IMG/VR virus record: IMGVR_UViG_3300042560_000161
Coordinates: 1 to 42,429 of that record
DNA: 42,429 nt
Origin: a virus
Strand: one strand, 5' to 3'
Of this stretch, positions 15,957-23,804 are shown piece by piece. Every line of letters begins with the position of its first letter. Within the stretch, counting starts at the first letter, position 1. The notes beneath the pieces were generated by a model. That model was not told the origin of the DNA and searched no databases. It was given only the letters and a program-made list of their open reading frames with translations. The position numbers and the translations under genes were made by a program.

Positions 15957-18900
15957 ATGGCTGCAACGAACTTCACACCGATCCAACTTTATCATTCGAC
16001 GACTGCATCTGCAGCCCCGACTGCTGGCAACCTTGCTGCTGGTGAACTTGCCATCAACACGTTGGACGAGAAGCTGTATTTCAAGAACTCCGCTGGCACT
16101 GTGAAGCTGCTGGCTTCGGCCGCTGGCGCTGCTGGCGACGTGGTTGGTCCAGCCACCTCAACAGACAACGCAGTCGCCCGGTTTGACGGCACGACCGGAA
16201 AGCTAATTCAAAACAGCGTAGTGACCATTGCAGACACCACTGGGAACATGGCGGGTGTAGGCACATTGGGTGTTGGAGCAATCACAACTTCCGGTGCTTT
16301 GACCTACGGCGGCGTGACCCTGAGTAACTCAGTGACCGGCACTGGCAGCATGGTGTTGTCTGCATCACCAACCCTTACGGGCACTCTTGCTGCGGCGGCA
16401 GCAAACTTCTCGGGCGCAGTTGCTCTGGGTGACGCAGCGGCTGACAACATTACCGTAAACGGCACAGTCACTTCAAACCTGATCTTTACCGACAACACCT
16501 ACGACATCGGCGCATCGAGCGCTACACGGCCCCGAAACCTGTTCTTGGCGGGTAATGCCACCGTTGGCGGCGACATTGTTCTGACCGGCTCACTCGACCT
16601 AACAAACCTTGAGGTGACCAACATCAAGGCCAAAGACGGTACAGCCGGGATGCAGATTGCAGATTCCACTGGTGTGGTGTCTTTTACAGCCAACCCTGTC
16701 CTCTCAGGCGGCACAGCCAACGGCGTCACCTTCCTCAATGCTTCCAAAGTCCTGACCTCTGGGTCTGCGCTGACGTTTGATGGGACAACGCTTGTTGGAA
16801 ATGCGGCTTATGGCACAGGAACGGCAGCGCTAATCTTAAAAAATACATCAGCAGCAGTTTTGGCAAACATTGTTGAACAACAATTTTGGGCGGCTGATAC
16901 TTTTACTGGGTTGACTCAAAAAGGCGCATTTGGTTTAGACACTACAACGGGTGTTGGTAACCAATATGGTTCTTTTTATTGGAAATTGTCAAACGCAGGC
17001 GCACCTACCGAACAAATGCGCCTGACCAGCACAGGTCTGGGTATTGGGACGAGTTCGCCAAACTACCTTGCAACGCTTTACAAGGCTTCACTGCCGGTTC
17101 TTCAGCTTGCAAACTCCACTTCAGGCTCAACTGCCGCAGATGGTCTGCTGATTTACCTGAACGGTGCAAACGCTACCATTTCAAACGAAGAAGCAGGAGC
17201 GCTTAACTTCCAAACTTCAGGATTGCTTAGAGCCACCCTCGACTCCTCCGGCAACCTCGGTATTGGGACGAGTTCGCCTGCTCATAAACTTGTAGTTCAG
17301 CAGTCAGATACCACGGCTTATGCAGCATCGTCGGCTTCGCTGGTTGAGCCAGCGGGTGGGACAAACACACAAATCCTCAATGTTGGTTCTGGTGGTTTTG
17401 CGTCACTGAGATTTGCTGCACTATCCGGTTCATACTCTCAGGGATATTTAGGGTTCATAAATACTACCGGAGTTGGTGGCGCTTTTGTTTTTGGCCAAAG
17501 AACAGGCGGCTCCAGTTACGCAGAACAGATGCGCCTCGACTCCAGCGGCAACCTCGGCTTGGGCGTTACTCCGAGTGGTTGGGGTGGAGGCTTTAAAGCG
17601 TTTGAAACAACTGGAACTAGCCTTGGAAGTAATGCCGCAGGTTCTTCTTATTATTTACAAAATTCATATTACAACGGCACTAATTTTATTTATACAACAA
17701 CTCTTGCCGCATCATATTATTCACAAGTATCTGGTCAACATCGTTGGTTCAACGCCCCCTCCGGCACAGCAGGCGACGCTATCACCTTCACGCAGGCGAT
17801 GACGCTGGATGCCTCCGGCAACCTCGGTATTGGGACGACTTCGCCTGCTTTTAGATTGGATGTACAAGCGCCAACAGGTGTAATCAAGCTTACAGCAACA
17901 ACTGGTACAAACGCCTCGTATTTCAGAGCAGACAATACTGGCGGCATTCTTTATGTTGGACTGGATGATTCAACAGCTTCTACTTTTGGAACTGCTGGCG
18001 CGTATGGCACTGTAATACAGCGCCCTGCGTCTACGGCTTTCAATATAAATAGGGCTGGTACAGTTGATTTTTTCATTGACACTACAGGCAATGTGGGTAT
18101 TGGGACGAGTTCGCCGGGAGAAAAGCTGGATGTAAACGGTGATGCTCGGGTGGGTAACGCCACAGCAGGAACCAACCGTCAGTTGATCATCAATGGCGTG
18201 GTTAACAAAGCATCCCGCATTGATTTCCAAGAATCAGGCACTAATCGCTGGTTGATTGGCAACGGCGCTGCTTCAGAAAACGGCAACTTTGAAATCTACG
18301 ATGCGACCAATGGCAATAATTTGGTAATGACTCGCTCCGGCAACCTCGGCTTGGGCGTCACTCCGAGTGCTTCAAACCTTCCAACATTTGAATCTGAGTA
18401 CGGGCTTATTTCTGGAAAAGACGAAGTAAACATTATTCAAAGCGCCTATTACAACAGCGGCTTTAAGTACAGCAAAGCAGAAGCTGCTGGTCGCTACTTG
18501 ATGAACAGTGGCATCCATTCATGGCATACCGCCCCCTCCGGCACAGCAGGTAACGCTATTAGCTTCACGCAGGCGATGACGCTGGATGCGAGTGGGAATT
18601 TGCTAATTGGGACTACGACTAGAGGCGTTGTTGATGCTTCTGCTTTTAACTTGGATGTCAGCAACAGTGTTGCTTATTTCAGCCACGCCAACGGAACAGC
18701 CGGAGGAATTCCTTTTCAGCAGTTTGGTTACAACGCCGGAGTTATTGGCTCCATTACCCAATCAGGCACAACAGCAGTTCTTTACAACACAACTTCTGAC
18801 CAACGCTTAAAAGAAAACATCCAAGATGCCGCACCAGCTTCTGCCTTGATTGATGCTATCCAAGTGCGTCAGTACGACTGGAAGTCTGATGGTTCACACC

Positions 18901-19067
18901 AGCGTTACGGCTTTGTTGCCCAAGAACTTGTAACTGTGGCTCCAGAGGCTGTGCATCAACCCGCTGACCCTGACGACATGATGGCCGTGGACTACTCCAA
19001 ACTTGTGCCCATGCTGGTCAAGGAAATCCAATCACTCCGTCAACGCCTTGCAGCAGCAGGCATTTAA
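15957..19067 (+). CDS. Tail fibre with C-terminal S74 intramolecular chaperone
   Basis: The 1,036-residue fibre opens with TPIQLYHSTTASAAPTAGNL and LAAGELAINTLDEKLYFKN, a fibre N-terminal module. The middle has at least seven copies of a short fibre motif (SGNLGIGTSSP, SGNLGLGVTPS and variants) that separate longer unique segments. The C-terminus contains SDQRLKENIQDAAPASALID, RYGFVAQELVTVAPEAV and DYSKLVPMLVKEIQSLRQRL, the Peptidase_S74-type chaperone that trimerises the fibre and then cleaves itself off; the Ser-Asp-Gln-Arg site and Lys partner are present. The protein is probably a receptor-binding fibre. Direct repeats in the DNA could allow exchange of tip segments. A GGAAAC site precedes the ATG. 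Confidence 0.9.
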   Translation: MAATNFTPIQLYHSTTASAAPTAGNLAAGELAINTLDEKLYFKNSAGTVKLLASAAGAAGDVVGPATSTDNAVARFDGTTGKLIQNSVVTIADTTGNMAGVGTLGVGAITTSGALTYGGVTLSNSVTGTGSMVLSASPTLTGTLAAAAANFSGAVALGDAAADNITVNGTVTSNLIFTDNTYDIGASSATRPRNLFLAGNATVGGDIVLTGSLDLTNLEVTNIKAKDGTAGMQIADSTGVVSFTANPVLSGGTANGVTFLNASKVLTSGSALTFDGTTLVGNAAYGTGTAALILKNTSAAVLANIVEQQFWAADTFTGLTQKGAFGLDTTTGVGNQYGSFYWKLSNAGAPTEQMRLTSTGLGIGTSSPNYLATLYKASLPVLQLANSTSGSTAADGLLIYLNGANATISNEEAGALNFQTSGLLRATLDSSGNLGIGTSSPAHKLVVQQSDTTAYAASSASLVEPAGGTNTQILNVGSGGFASLRFAALSGSYSQGYLGFINTTGVGGAFVFGQRTGGSSYAEQMRLDSSGNLGLGVTPSGWGGGFKAFETTGTSLGSNAAGSSYYLQNSYYNGTNFIYTTTLAASYYSQVSGQHRWFNAPSGTAGDAITFTQAMTLDASGNLGIGTTSPAFRLDVQAPTGVIKLTATTGTNASYFRADNTGGILYVGLDDSTASTFGTAGAYGTVIQRPASTAFNINRAGTVDFFIDTTGNVGIGTSSPGEKLDVNGDARVGNATAGTNRQLIINGVVNKASRIDFQESGTNRWLIGNGAASENGNFEIYDATNGNNLVMTRSGNLGLGVTPSASNLPTFESEYGLISGKDEVNIIQSAYYNSGFKYSKAEAAGRYLMNSGIHSWHTAPSGTAGNAISFTQAMTLDASGNLLIGTTTRGVVDASAFNLDVSNSVAYFSHANGTAGGIPFQQFGYNAGVIGSITQSGTTAVLYNTTSDQRLKENIQDAAPASALIDAIQVRQYDWKSDGSHQRYGFVAQELVTVAPEAVHQPADPDDMMAVDYSKLVPMLVKEIQSLRQRLAAAGI
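17754..18589 (+). repeat. Direct repeats inside the tail fibre gene
   Basis: A 59-base unit at 17754-17812 recurs at 18531-18589 with four differences. A separate 20-base unit coding for GIGTSSP recurs at 17040, 17260, 17827 (one mismatch) and 18097. A third unit (coding GNLGLGVTPS) is at about 17544 and 18336. All are in frame. Such DNA identity is higher than protein conservation alone requires, so it suggests recent duplication or recombination between segments. Confidence 0.8.
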
Positions 19068-19085
19068 CCCCCGAAAGGACTCATC

Positions 19086-19385
19086 ATGACCACCACTTGG
19101 ACAATCACCCAAACCGACTACGAAGTCGCAAACGGTTTCATCACAACCGCCCACTGGACAGCCTCTGCTGTTGACGGAGACTACACAGCCTCCATCTACT
19201 CCACTTGCAGCTTTGCCGCTGCCGAGCCAGCTATTCCCTACGCTGATGTAACCATGCAAGAAGTGCTGGACTGGTGCTGGGCAAACGGCGTGGACAAGAC
19301 AGCCACCGAAGCTGCTCTGGCTCAAAACATTGAGTTGCAGAAGAACCCTGTGACAGCCACTGGTACACCTTGGAGCGCAGCATGA
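19086..19385 (+). CDS. Small conserved protein downstream of tail fibre
   Basis: The 99-residue product begins MTTTWTITQTDYEVANGFIT and has VHWTASAVDGDY-like strands (TTAHWTASAVDGDYTASIYS), then a helical part with MQEVLDWCWANGVDKTATEA. I know this family as a common unnamed phage protein encoded just after fibre genes (a DUF7936-like protein, from memory). An association with the fibre, such as a chaperone or tip accessory, is likely but not shown. AAAGGA lies upstream of the ATG. Confidence 0.65.
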   Translation: MTTTWTITQTDYEVANGFITTAHWTASAVDGDYTASIYSTCSFAAAEPAIPYADVTMQEVLDWCWANGVDKTATEAALAQNIELQKNPVTATGTPWSAA

Positions 19386-19522
19386 ACTTGAACCTTGAGC
19401 CAAACGAAGTGCAATTCATCTTGCAGGTCTTGGGCGAGATGCCAGCCAAGTCAGGCGTGTGGCCTTTGATCGTCAAGATTCAAGAGCAAGCAAAAGCAGC
19501 AGAAGCCCCGCCAGTGGAGTAA
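19382..19522 (+). CDS. 46-residue small phage protein
   Basis: A short gene overlapping the end of the preceding gene by 4 bases. The product starts MNLNLEPNEVQFILQVLGEM, continues with PAKSGVWPLIVKIQEQAKAA and ends Glu-Ala-Pro-Pro-Val-Glu. It reads as two amphipathic helices. Small proteins of this kind (MNLxL...xxILxxLGxMP...LIxKIQxQ) are common at this position in related phages. The overlap at its start and the 3-base gap after its stop support translation. No function is known to me. Confidence 0.6.
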   Translation: MNLNLEPNEVQFILQVLGEMPAKSGVWPLIVKIQEQAKAAEAPPVE

Positions 19523-19525
19523 ACG

Positions 19526-19732
19526 ATGTCGGAGCAGATTGACGCAACGGAGGCTAGATTGACTACCCATGAACAAGTCTGCGCCCACAGGTATGAGGCC
19601 ATCCAAGCCCGCTTTGACGAAGGCTCCAAGCGCATGACCAAGATTGAGTACCTGCTTTACGCACTCATTGCGGCTGTGCTGCTTGGCCCCGGCGTCGCAG
19701 CCGAGTTTGTCAAAAAGATTTTTGGACTGTAA
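19526..19732 (+). CDS. Small membrane protein of the lysis region
   Basis: The 68-residue product has a charged helical N-terminal part (ARLTTHEQVCAHRYEAIQAR, then EGSKRMTKIEY). One hydrophobic segment, LLYALIAAVLLGPGVAAEFV, follows with a short Lys-rich end. This resembles XhlA-like or single-TM holin-associated proteins. GGAG stands 7 bases before the ATG, and its stop shares a base with the next start. Together with the endolysin and 3-TM holin downstream it makes up the lysis cassette. Whether it forms part of the pore is not certain. Confidence 0.6.
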   Translation: MSEQIDATEARLTTHEQVCAHRYEAIQARFDEGSKRMTKIEYLLYALIAAVLLGPGVAAEFVKKIFGL

Positions 19733-20187
19733 TGGTTGACGTCACCAAAGCCATCGGAGCCGTTGCTGCCAGCGTCGCCGCGCTTGGTGGTAGCTACACC
19801 CTTGCTGACAAGTTTGGGTGGCTTGACAGGGCAATAATTGAATGGGCTCCAGAACACTTCAAAATTGTGGCCGATGCGGGCAAGCCCATCAACGTCACGG
19901 TTGCACGAATAAAGAAACGGGACGACTGCTCTGTTGAGAGCTTCACGCCCAGCATCAGAGACGCATCAGGCATGGTACATGAAGCCACTACTACTGCAAG
20001 CAAGTTCAGCGGCCCAGCAGGACCAGAGATTGACACCTTCACATACGAACTTACGATGACAAGGAAAGAAAAGATTGCCAGCGGCAAGGCAACTTTACTG
20101 GCAACCATTAAATACAAATGCCCTGAGGGTGAACGTGTTGTGCAGTACCCGCGCCACCCCAACCTAAGTTTTGACCTGAAGGGGTAA
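19732..20187 (+). CDS. Putative membrane-anchored protein of lysis cassette
   Basis: A 151-residue product with one moderately hydrophobic N-terminal segment (KAIGAVAASVAALGGSYTLA). After it comes a beta-rich soluble domain with VTVARIKKRDDCSVESFTPS and TFTYELTMTRKEKIASGKAT. The domain has two Cys (DDC and KYKC) that could pair in the periplasm. I do not recognise the family. A membrane-anchored periplasmic protein between a small TM protein and the endolysin could be a spanin-like or accessory lysis protein, but no lipobox or coiled coil supports a definite spanin. Confidence 0.6.
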   Translation: MVDVTKAIGAVAASVAALGGSYTLADKFGWLDRAIIEWAPEHFKIVADAGKPINVTVARIKKRDDCSVESFTPSIRDASGMVHEATTTASKFSGPAGPEIDTFTYELTMTRKEKIASGKATLLATIKYKCPEGERVVQYPRHPNLSFDLKG

Positions 20188-20191
20188 AGCA

Positions 20192-20707
20192 ATGGCACAG
20201 TTTGAACCTGCTTTTGAACTCATGATGCAAGACGAGGGCGGCTACGTCCTTCACGATGTTCCCGGAGACACCGGAGGCATGACCTATGCAGGCATCGCCC
20301 GGAACAAGAACCCGCAGTGGCCCGGATGGGCGTTGGTTGACAAAAATGAGCTTGGCGGCTCCTTGACTCCCATGGTGCGGGAGTTCTACCGTGTTGAGTT
20401 CTGGGACAAGATGCGCGGCAACGAGATTGCCAACCAAGATGTAGCCAACACCATCTTCAACTTTGGTGTGAATGCTGGCATGGGCATGGCCGTAAAGCTG
20501 GCGCAGCTCGTCGTTGGTGCTACCCCTGATGGCGGCATCGGTGCCAAGACCGTGGAGAAGCTCAACCAGATACCTGACGGCCAGAGGTTCAAGGAACAGT
20601 ACGCTTTGGCAAAAATTGCCCGGTACGTGGAGATTTGCAACAAGAATCCGGTACAGGTCAAGTTCCTCAAGGGCTGGGTCGCAAGGACACTAAGGGGTTT
20701 GAAATGA
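20192..20707 (+). CDS. Endolysin, GH108-type muramidase
   Basis: The 171-residue protein fits glycoside hydrolase family 108 lysozymes, which cut the MurNAc-GlcNAc bond of peptidoglycan. Near the N-terminus, DEGGYVLHDVPGDTGGMTYA provides the catalytic Glu15 and the conserved GDTGG. The C-terminal half has FNFGVNAGMGMAVKLAQLVV and PDGGIGAKTVEKLNQ, the family's peptidoglycan-binding-like part. No signal peptide or SAR segment is visible, so export should depend on the holin, whose gene starts inside this gene's stop (ATGA). Confidence 0.9.
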   Translation: MAQFEPAFELMMQDEGGYVLHDVPGDTGGMTYAGIARNKNPQWPGWALVDKNELGGSLTPMVREFYRVEFWDKMRGNEIANQDVANTIFNFGVNAGMGMAVKLAQLVVGATPDGGIGAKTVEKLNQIPDGQRFKEQYALAKIARYVEICNKNPVQVKFLKGWVARTLRGLK

Positions 20708-21141
20708 GCTTACTCGGCGTTGGATCAATCATTGAAGCGGTCGGCAAGGTTGCGGGAGACCTCATAACGACAGACAAAGAGCGGATGGAGATGGAGGTTG
20801 AGCAGCGCAAGCTGGACCTTGAGGAAAAGCGCATCAACCAAGCCACCGACCTTGCCCAGATTGAGGTCAACAAGGTTGAGGCGGCAAGCTCCAGCATCTT
20901 TGTTTCTGGCTGGCGTCCGGCAATTGGCTGGATCGGCGTTGCAGCCATGGGGTATCAGTTCTTGGCCTACCCGTTGTTTCAATGGGGCTGGAAGTGGGCG
21001 CAGGCGGGGGGTTGGGTGCCTGCTGGGCTGGAGCCGCCTCCCGTGCTTGAAGCCGACCAGTTATGGGTGATTCTGTCGGGTATATTGGGGATTGCGGGCA
21101 TGAGGTCGTTTGAGAAGGCCAAAGGCGTAGCCTCAAAGTGA
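20704..21141 (+). CDS. Holin, 3-TM family
   Basis: A 145-residue product beginning MSLLGVGSIIEAVGKVAGDL, then a charged coiled coil (KERMEMEVEQRKLDLEEKRI), then WRPAIGWIGVAAMGYQFLAY and a last hydrophobic helix, LWVILSGILGIAGMRSFEKA. This is the architecture of the GTA_holin_3TM family: an amphipathic start, a long cytoplasmic coil, the motif SGWRPAIGW and two or three TM helices. It would permeabilise the inner membrane for the endolysin encoded just upstream, with which it overlaps by ATGA. The start was chosen at the overlap. Confidence 0.85.
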   Translation: MSLLGVGSIIEAVGKVAGDLITTDKERMEMEVEQRKLDLEEKRINQATDLAQIEVNKVEAASSSIFVSGWRPAIGWIGVAAMGYQFLAYPLFQWGWKWAQAGGWVPAGLEPPPVLEADQLWVILSGILGIAGMRSFEKAKGVASK

Positions 21142-21166
21142 CAAAAAACCGGTGTGAACTTACAAT
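21138..21166 (+). promoter_or_regulatory. Sigma70-like promoter
   Basis: GTGACA (5 of 6 match to TTGACA) and TACAAT (5 of 6 match to TATAAT) are separated by exactly 17 bases. The element starts within the last codons of the holin gene and continues into the only clear intergenic gap of this region, so transcription would begin around 21173, before the second adaptor gene. A short inverted repeat, GTGAA-7 bases-TTCAC, overlaps the -10 and could serve as an operator. Confidence 0.6.
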
Positions 21167-21193
21167 TCACCCAACAAACAAAGGATGCCCGCA

Positions 21194-21829
21194 ATGACGT
21201 CAGCCAGTGTGATGACCTACGATTCTTTGGTCGAAAACGTCCAGTCCTATCTGGAGCGCACCGACACGGCTACGCTCGATAAGATCCCGCTGTTCATCAT
21301 GTTGGCGGAGCAGATCATCGCTTCCCAAATCAAGTTCTTGGGCAACTTGACGGTGCAAAGCAGCACCATGACGCTCAACTCCAACGTGATCGACAAGCCA
21401 GCCCGCTGGCACAAAACGGTGTCCATGAACATCACAGTGGCCGGAAAGCGCCAGCCGGTCCTTCTTCGCCGCTACGAGTATTTGCGCGAGTATTGGCCCA
21501 ATCCAGCGCTGACGGACGTGCCCAAGTTCTACACTGACTATGACTACACCCACTGGATGGTCGCCCCAACTCCCAACGACGACTACGTCTTTGAGGTGCT
21601 CTACTACGAGCGCCTGCAGCCGTTGGACTCGTCCAATCAGGTCAATTGGTTCACCATCTATGCCCCGCAGGCGCTGCTGTATGGCACGCTGCTTCAAGCC
21701 ATGCCGTTCCTTAAAAATGATGACCGGGTGCCACTGTGGCAGGCCATGTACCAGCAGTCCATGGACATTTTGGTGGCAGAAGACAAACTTCGTGTGGCCG
21801 ACCGACAGGCCGTGGCGATAGACAGCTAA
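21194..21829 (+). CDS. Tail adaptor protein (gp11/gp4-like)
   Basis: The 211-residue product resembles podovirus adaptors that join portal and tail nozzle. The helical start (SLVENVQSYLERTDTATLDK and IPLFIMLAEQIIASQIKFLG) is followed by a beta part with WHKTVSMNITVAGKRQPVLL and YEYLREYWPNPALTDVPKFY, then WMVAPTPNDDYVFEVLYYER and a helical C-terminus. I chose the second ATG, 8 bases after AAGGA; the ATG at 21185 abuts that site. It is encoded two genes upstream of the nozzle protein, as in T7 gp11 and gp12. It is the second adaptor-like protein of the phage and much shorter than the first. Confidence 0.65.
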   Translation: MTSASVMTYDSLVENVQSYLERTDTATLDKIPLFIMLAEQIIASQIKFLGNLTVQSSTMTLNSNVIDKPARWHKTVSMNITVAGKRQPVLLRRYEYLREYWPNPALTDVPKFYTDYDYTHWMVAPTPNDDYVFEVLYYERLQPLDSSNQVNWFTIYAPQALLYGTLLQAMPFLKNDDRVPLWQAMYQQSMDILVAEDKLRVADRQAVAIDS

Positions 21830-21838
21830 GGATCAATC

Positions 21839-22570
21839 ATGACCATTTGGGCTGTTTACATCATCACCAACAAAGCGAATGCCAAGCAGTACGTTGGGAT
21901 CACAAAAAACTTGAAGCGTCGCTGGCATCAGCATCTTTCGGCCAACGGGAGTGCTCCAGCGTTTCATGCGGCTATTCAAAAATACGGCAAAGATGGGTTT
22001 GTCTTTTCTCACATTTGCGATGCTTTTGATTTTGAGGCTGCATGCGATATTGAGCGCATGTTGATCCAACAGCACAACACCAAGTCGCCGAATGGCTACA
22101 ACTTGACGGACGGCGGAGAAGGTGTTGTGGGTCGCCCGATGACGGAAGAGGACAAGCAAATCCGCAAGACAGCCTCTTTGGCGCATATTTCATCTTTGAC
22201 CAAAGAAGAGCGCTCACAAAAATTTGGTACGGCAAAGGGCCGCAAGTGGACTGACGAGCAAATTGAAAAAATTCGAGCTTCTAATTTGGGTAAAAATCTT
22301 GGCAAAAGGCCAACTGAAGAGACAAAAGCAAAGATGTCAGCCGCTCAAAAGGCCGTCAAACGTAAGCCGTTAAGCGAAGGGACAAAAGAAAAAATTCGCC
22401 AGTCTCTGCTTGGAAGAAAAATGCCTGAGTCGGAAAAAACAAAGCACGCCAGCTTTACGGGCAAAAAGCACTCTGAAGAAACCAAAGCCAAAATCAGGGC
22501 TTCAAACATAGCAACCAAGGCGCTCAATAAAGCCAAGCGACTTGCAGAAGAAGGGGTTCAAAATGCCTAG
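21839..22570 (+). CDS. GIY-YIG homing endonuclease with NUMOD3 repeats
   Basis: The 243-residue protein begins with a GIY-YIG nuclease domain: WAVYIIT (residues 4-10), YVGIT (18-22), Arg27/Arg28, an Ala-rich helix, and the metal-binding Glu72 in IERMLIQQHN, then GYNLTDGGEG. The C-terminal half has NUMOD3 repeats (EEIEKIRASNLGK-like TDEQIEKIRASNLGK, TEETKAKMSAAQK, SEGTKEKIRQSLLGRK, SEETKAKIRASN). It lies free-standing between the adaptor and a tail gene and overlaps the latter by 8 bases. It differs in nuclease class from the HNH element at 13064 but shares the same type of DNA-binding repeats. Confidence 0.9.
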   Translation: MTIWAVYIITNKANAKQYVGITKNLKRRWHQHLSANGSAPAFHAAIQKYGKDGFVFSHICDAFDFEAACDIERMLIQQHNTKSPNGYNLTDGGEGVVGRPMTEEDKQIRKTASLAHISSLTKEERSQKFGTAKGRKWTDEQIEKIRASNLGKNLGKRPTEETKAKMSAAQKAVKRKPLSEGTKEKIRQSLLGRKMPESEKTKHASFTGKKHSEETKAKIRASNIATKALNKAKRLAEEGVQNA

Positions 22571-23804
22571 TTACAATTCGGTTTTCAGCGGCAACGTCAT
22601 CCAGCCGACGGACGTTTCGTACCGTTCGGTCACCCTTGCGGCCGACACCCAGCTTCAGTGGCCGATCAACGGCAACGCCACCGATGACTACGCCGCTCGG
22701 ATCATGGACGTCACAGCGTCCTCTGCTGGCCTGTCGCTGTTCATGCCCCCAGCAAACCAGACGTCGGTAGGTAATGATGCCTTGATCCGCAACGTGGGGG
22801 CCAACAGCTTCACGGTAAAAACCTTTGAAGGCACCAGCACCATCATCACGATTGCCGCTGGTGAGGCCAAGTACGTTTACATCAAGACAAACGCCACAGA
22901 ACAGGGTACGTGGGGCAACATTGCATTTGGTACTGGGACGTCTGCTGCTGACGCTGCAAGCCTTGCTGGAGCCGGTTTGGTGGCCTCTGGATCGACTCTC
23001 AACCAGAGTCACCCGTCTGGCTCCTTGACTGCTGCATACACCTTTCTGACCACGGATCGGTCAAAGACGATGGTTTGGTCTGGCGGGGCGACAACGGCCA
23101 CCCTGCCTCTTGCAAGCGTCACTGGCGACAACTGGTTCGTCCTGTTCAAAAACAACGGAACCGGCACGGTCACGATTGGAACAACCAGCGCTCAAAACAT
23201 TGATGGAGCTGTGTCTAAGGCGTTTGCCCCGGGCGAGTCTGCCTTCATCGTTTCGACTGGTACGCAATACGTGACAGTTGGCTACGGCGTGAGCACCCAG
23301 TTTGAGTTTGGCGTCCTGACCAAACCCGTTGTCACTGGCACCTACACGTTGACGGCCAGTGAAGCGGCCAACACGATCCAGATCTACACCGGGACACTGA
23401 CAGGCAACGTCACGGTGATTGTTCCTCCGGTGATCAACCTATACGTGGTCTCTAACCAGTGCAATGCCGGAGCATTTACTCTGACCATTTCCACGGGTGC
23501 TGTGGGTTCCAGTGTGGCCCTAGTCCCGGCCTCTGGGCAGGCCACGCTGATTTGCGACGCAACCAACCTTTTGAATGCCAACACCACCCAAGCAGGCGGT
23601 ACGGCGATCAGCTTGGTCAATGGCTCCGCTGCCTCCCCATCTCTGAACTTTGGCTCCGAGACAAACACCGGTGTTTACCGTCCGGGAGCTGGGCGCTTTG
23701 GTATCTCTGTGCTGGGCAGTTTGGTTGCGGATGTTGATGTAAATGGAATTGACGTCATTGGATCTGGCAACTTCACAACAGGCATCACTGGTGGGACATT
23801 CTGA
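22563..23804 (+). CDS. Tail protein with GITGGTF terminus
   Basis: The 413-residue protein is Gly/Thr/Ser/Ala-rich and beta-structured. Landmarks are [20 protein letters not shown] near the start, [20 protein letters not shown] in the middle, and a C-terminal section with [20 protein letters not shown], which resembles the fibre motif of the S74-bearing fibre. The last residues GITGGTF match the end of the fibre at 14004-15947. AAGGGG lies about 6 bases before the ATG, inside the homing endonuclease gene. It is directly upstream of the nozzle protein, sharing one base. It is likely a tail side-fibre or spike-related protein. Confidence 0.7.
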   Translation: MPSYNSVFSGNVIQPTDVSYRSVTLAADTQLQWPINGNATDDYAARIMDVTASSAGLSLFMPPANQTSVGNDALIRNVGANSFTVKTFEGTSTIITIAAGEAKYVYIKTNATEQGTWGNIAFGTGTSAADAASLAGAGLVASGSTLNQSHPSGSLTAAYTFLTTDRSKTMVWSGGATTATLPLASVTGDNWFVLFKNNGTGTVTIGTTSAQNIDGAVSKAFAPGESAFIVSTGTQYVTVGYGVSTQFEFGVLTKPVVTGTYTLTASEAANTIQIYTGTLTGNVTVIVPPVINLYVVSNQCNAGAFTLTISTGAVGSSVALVPASGQATLICDATNLLNANTTQAGGTAISLVNGSAASPSLNFGSETNTGVYRPGAGRFGISVLGSLVADVDVNGIDVIGSGNFTTGITGGTF

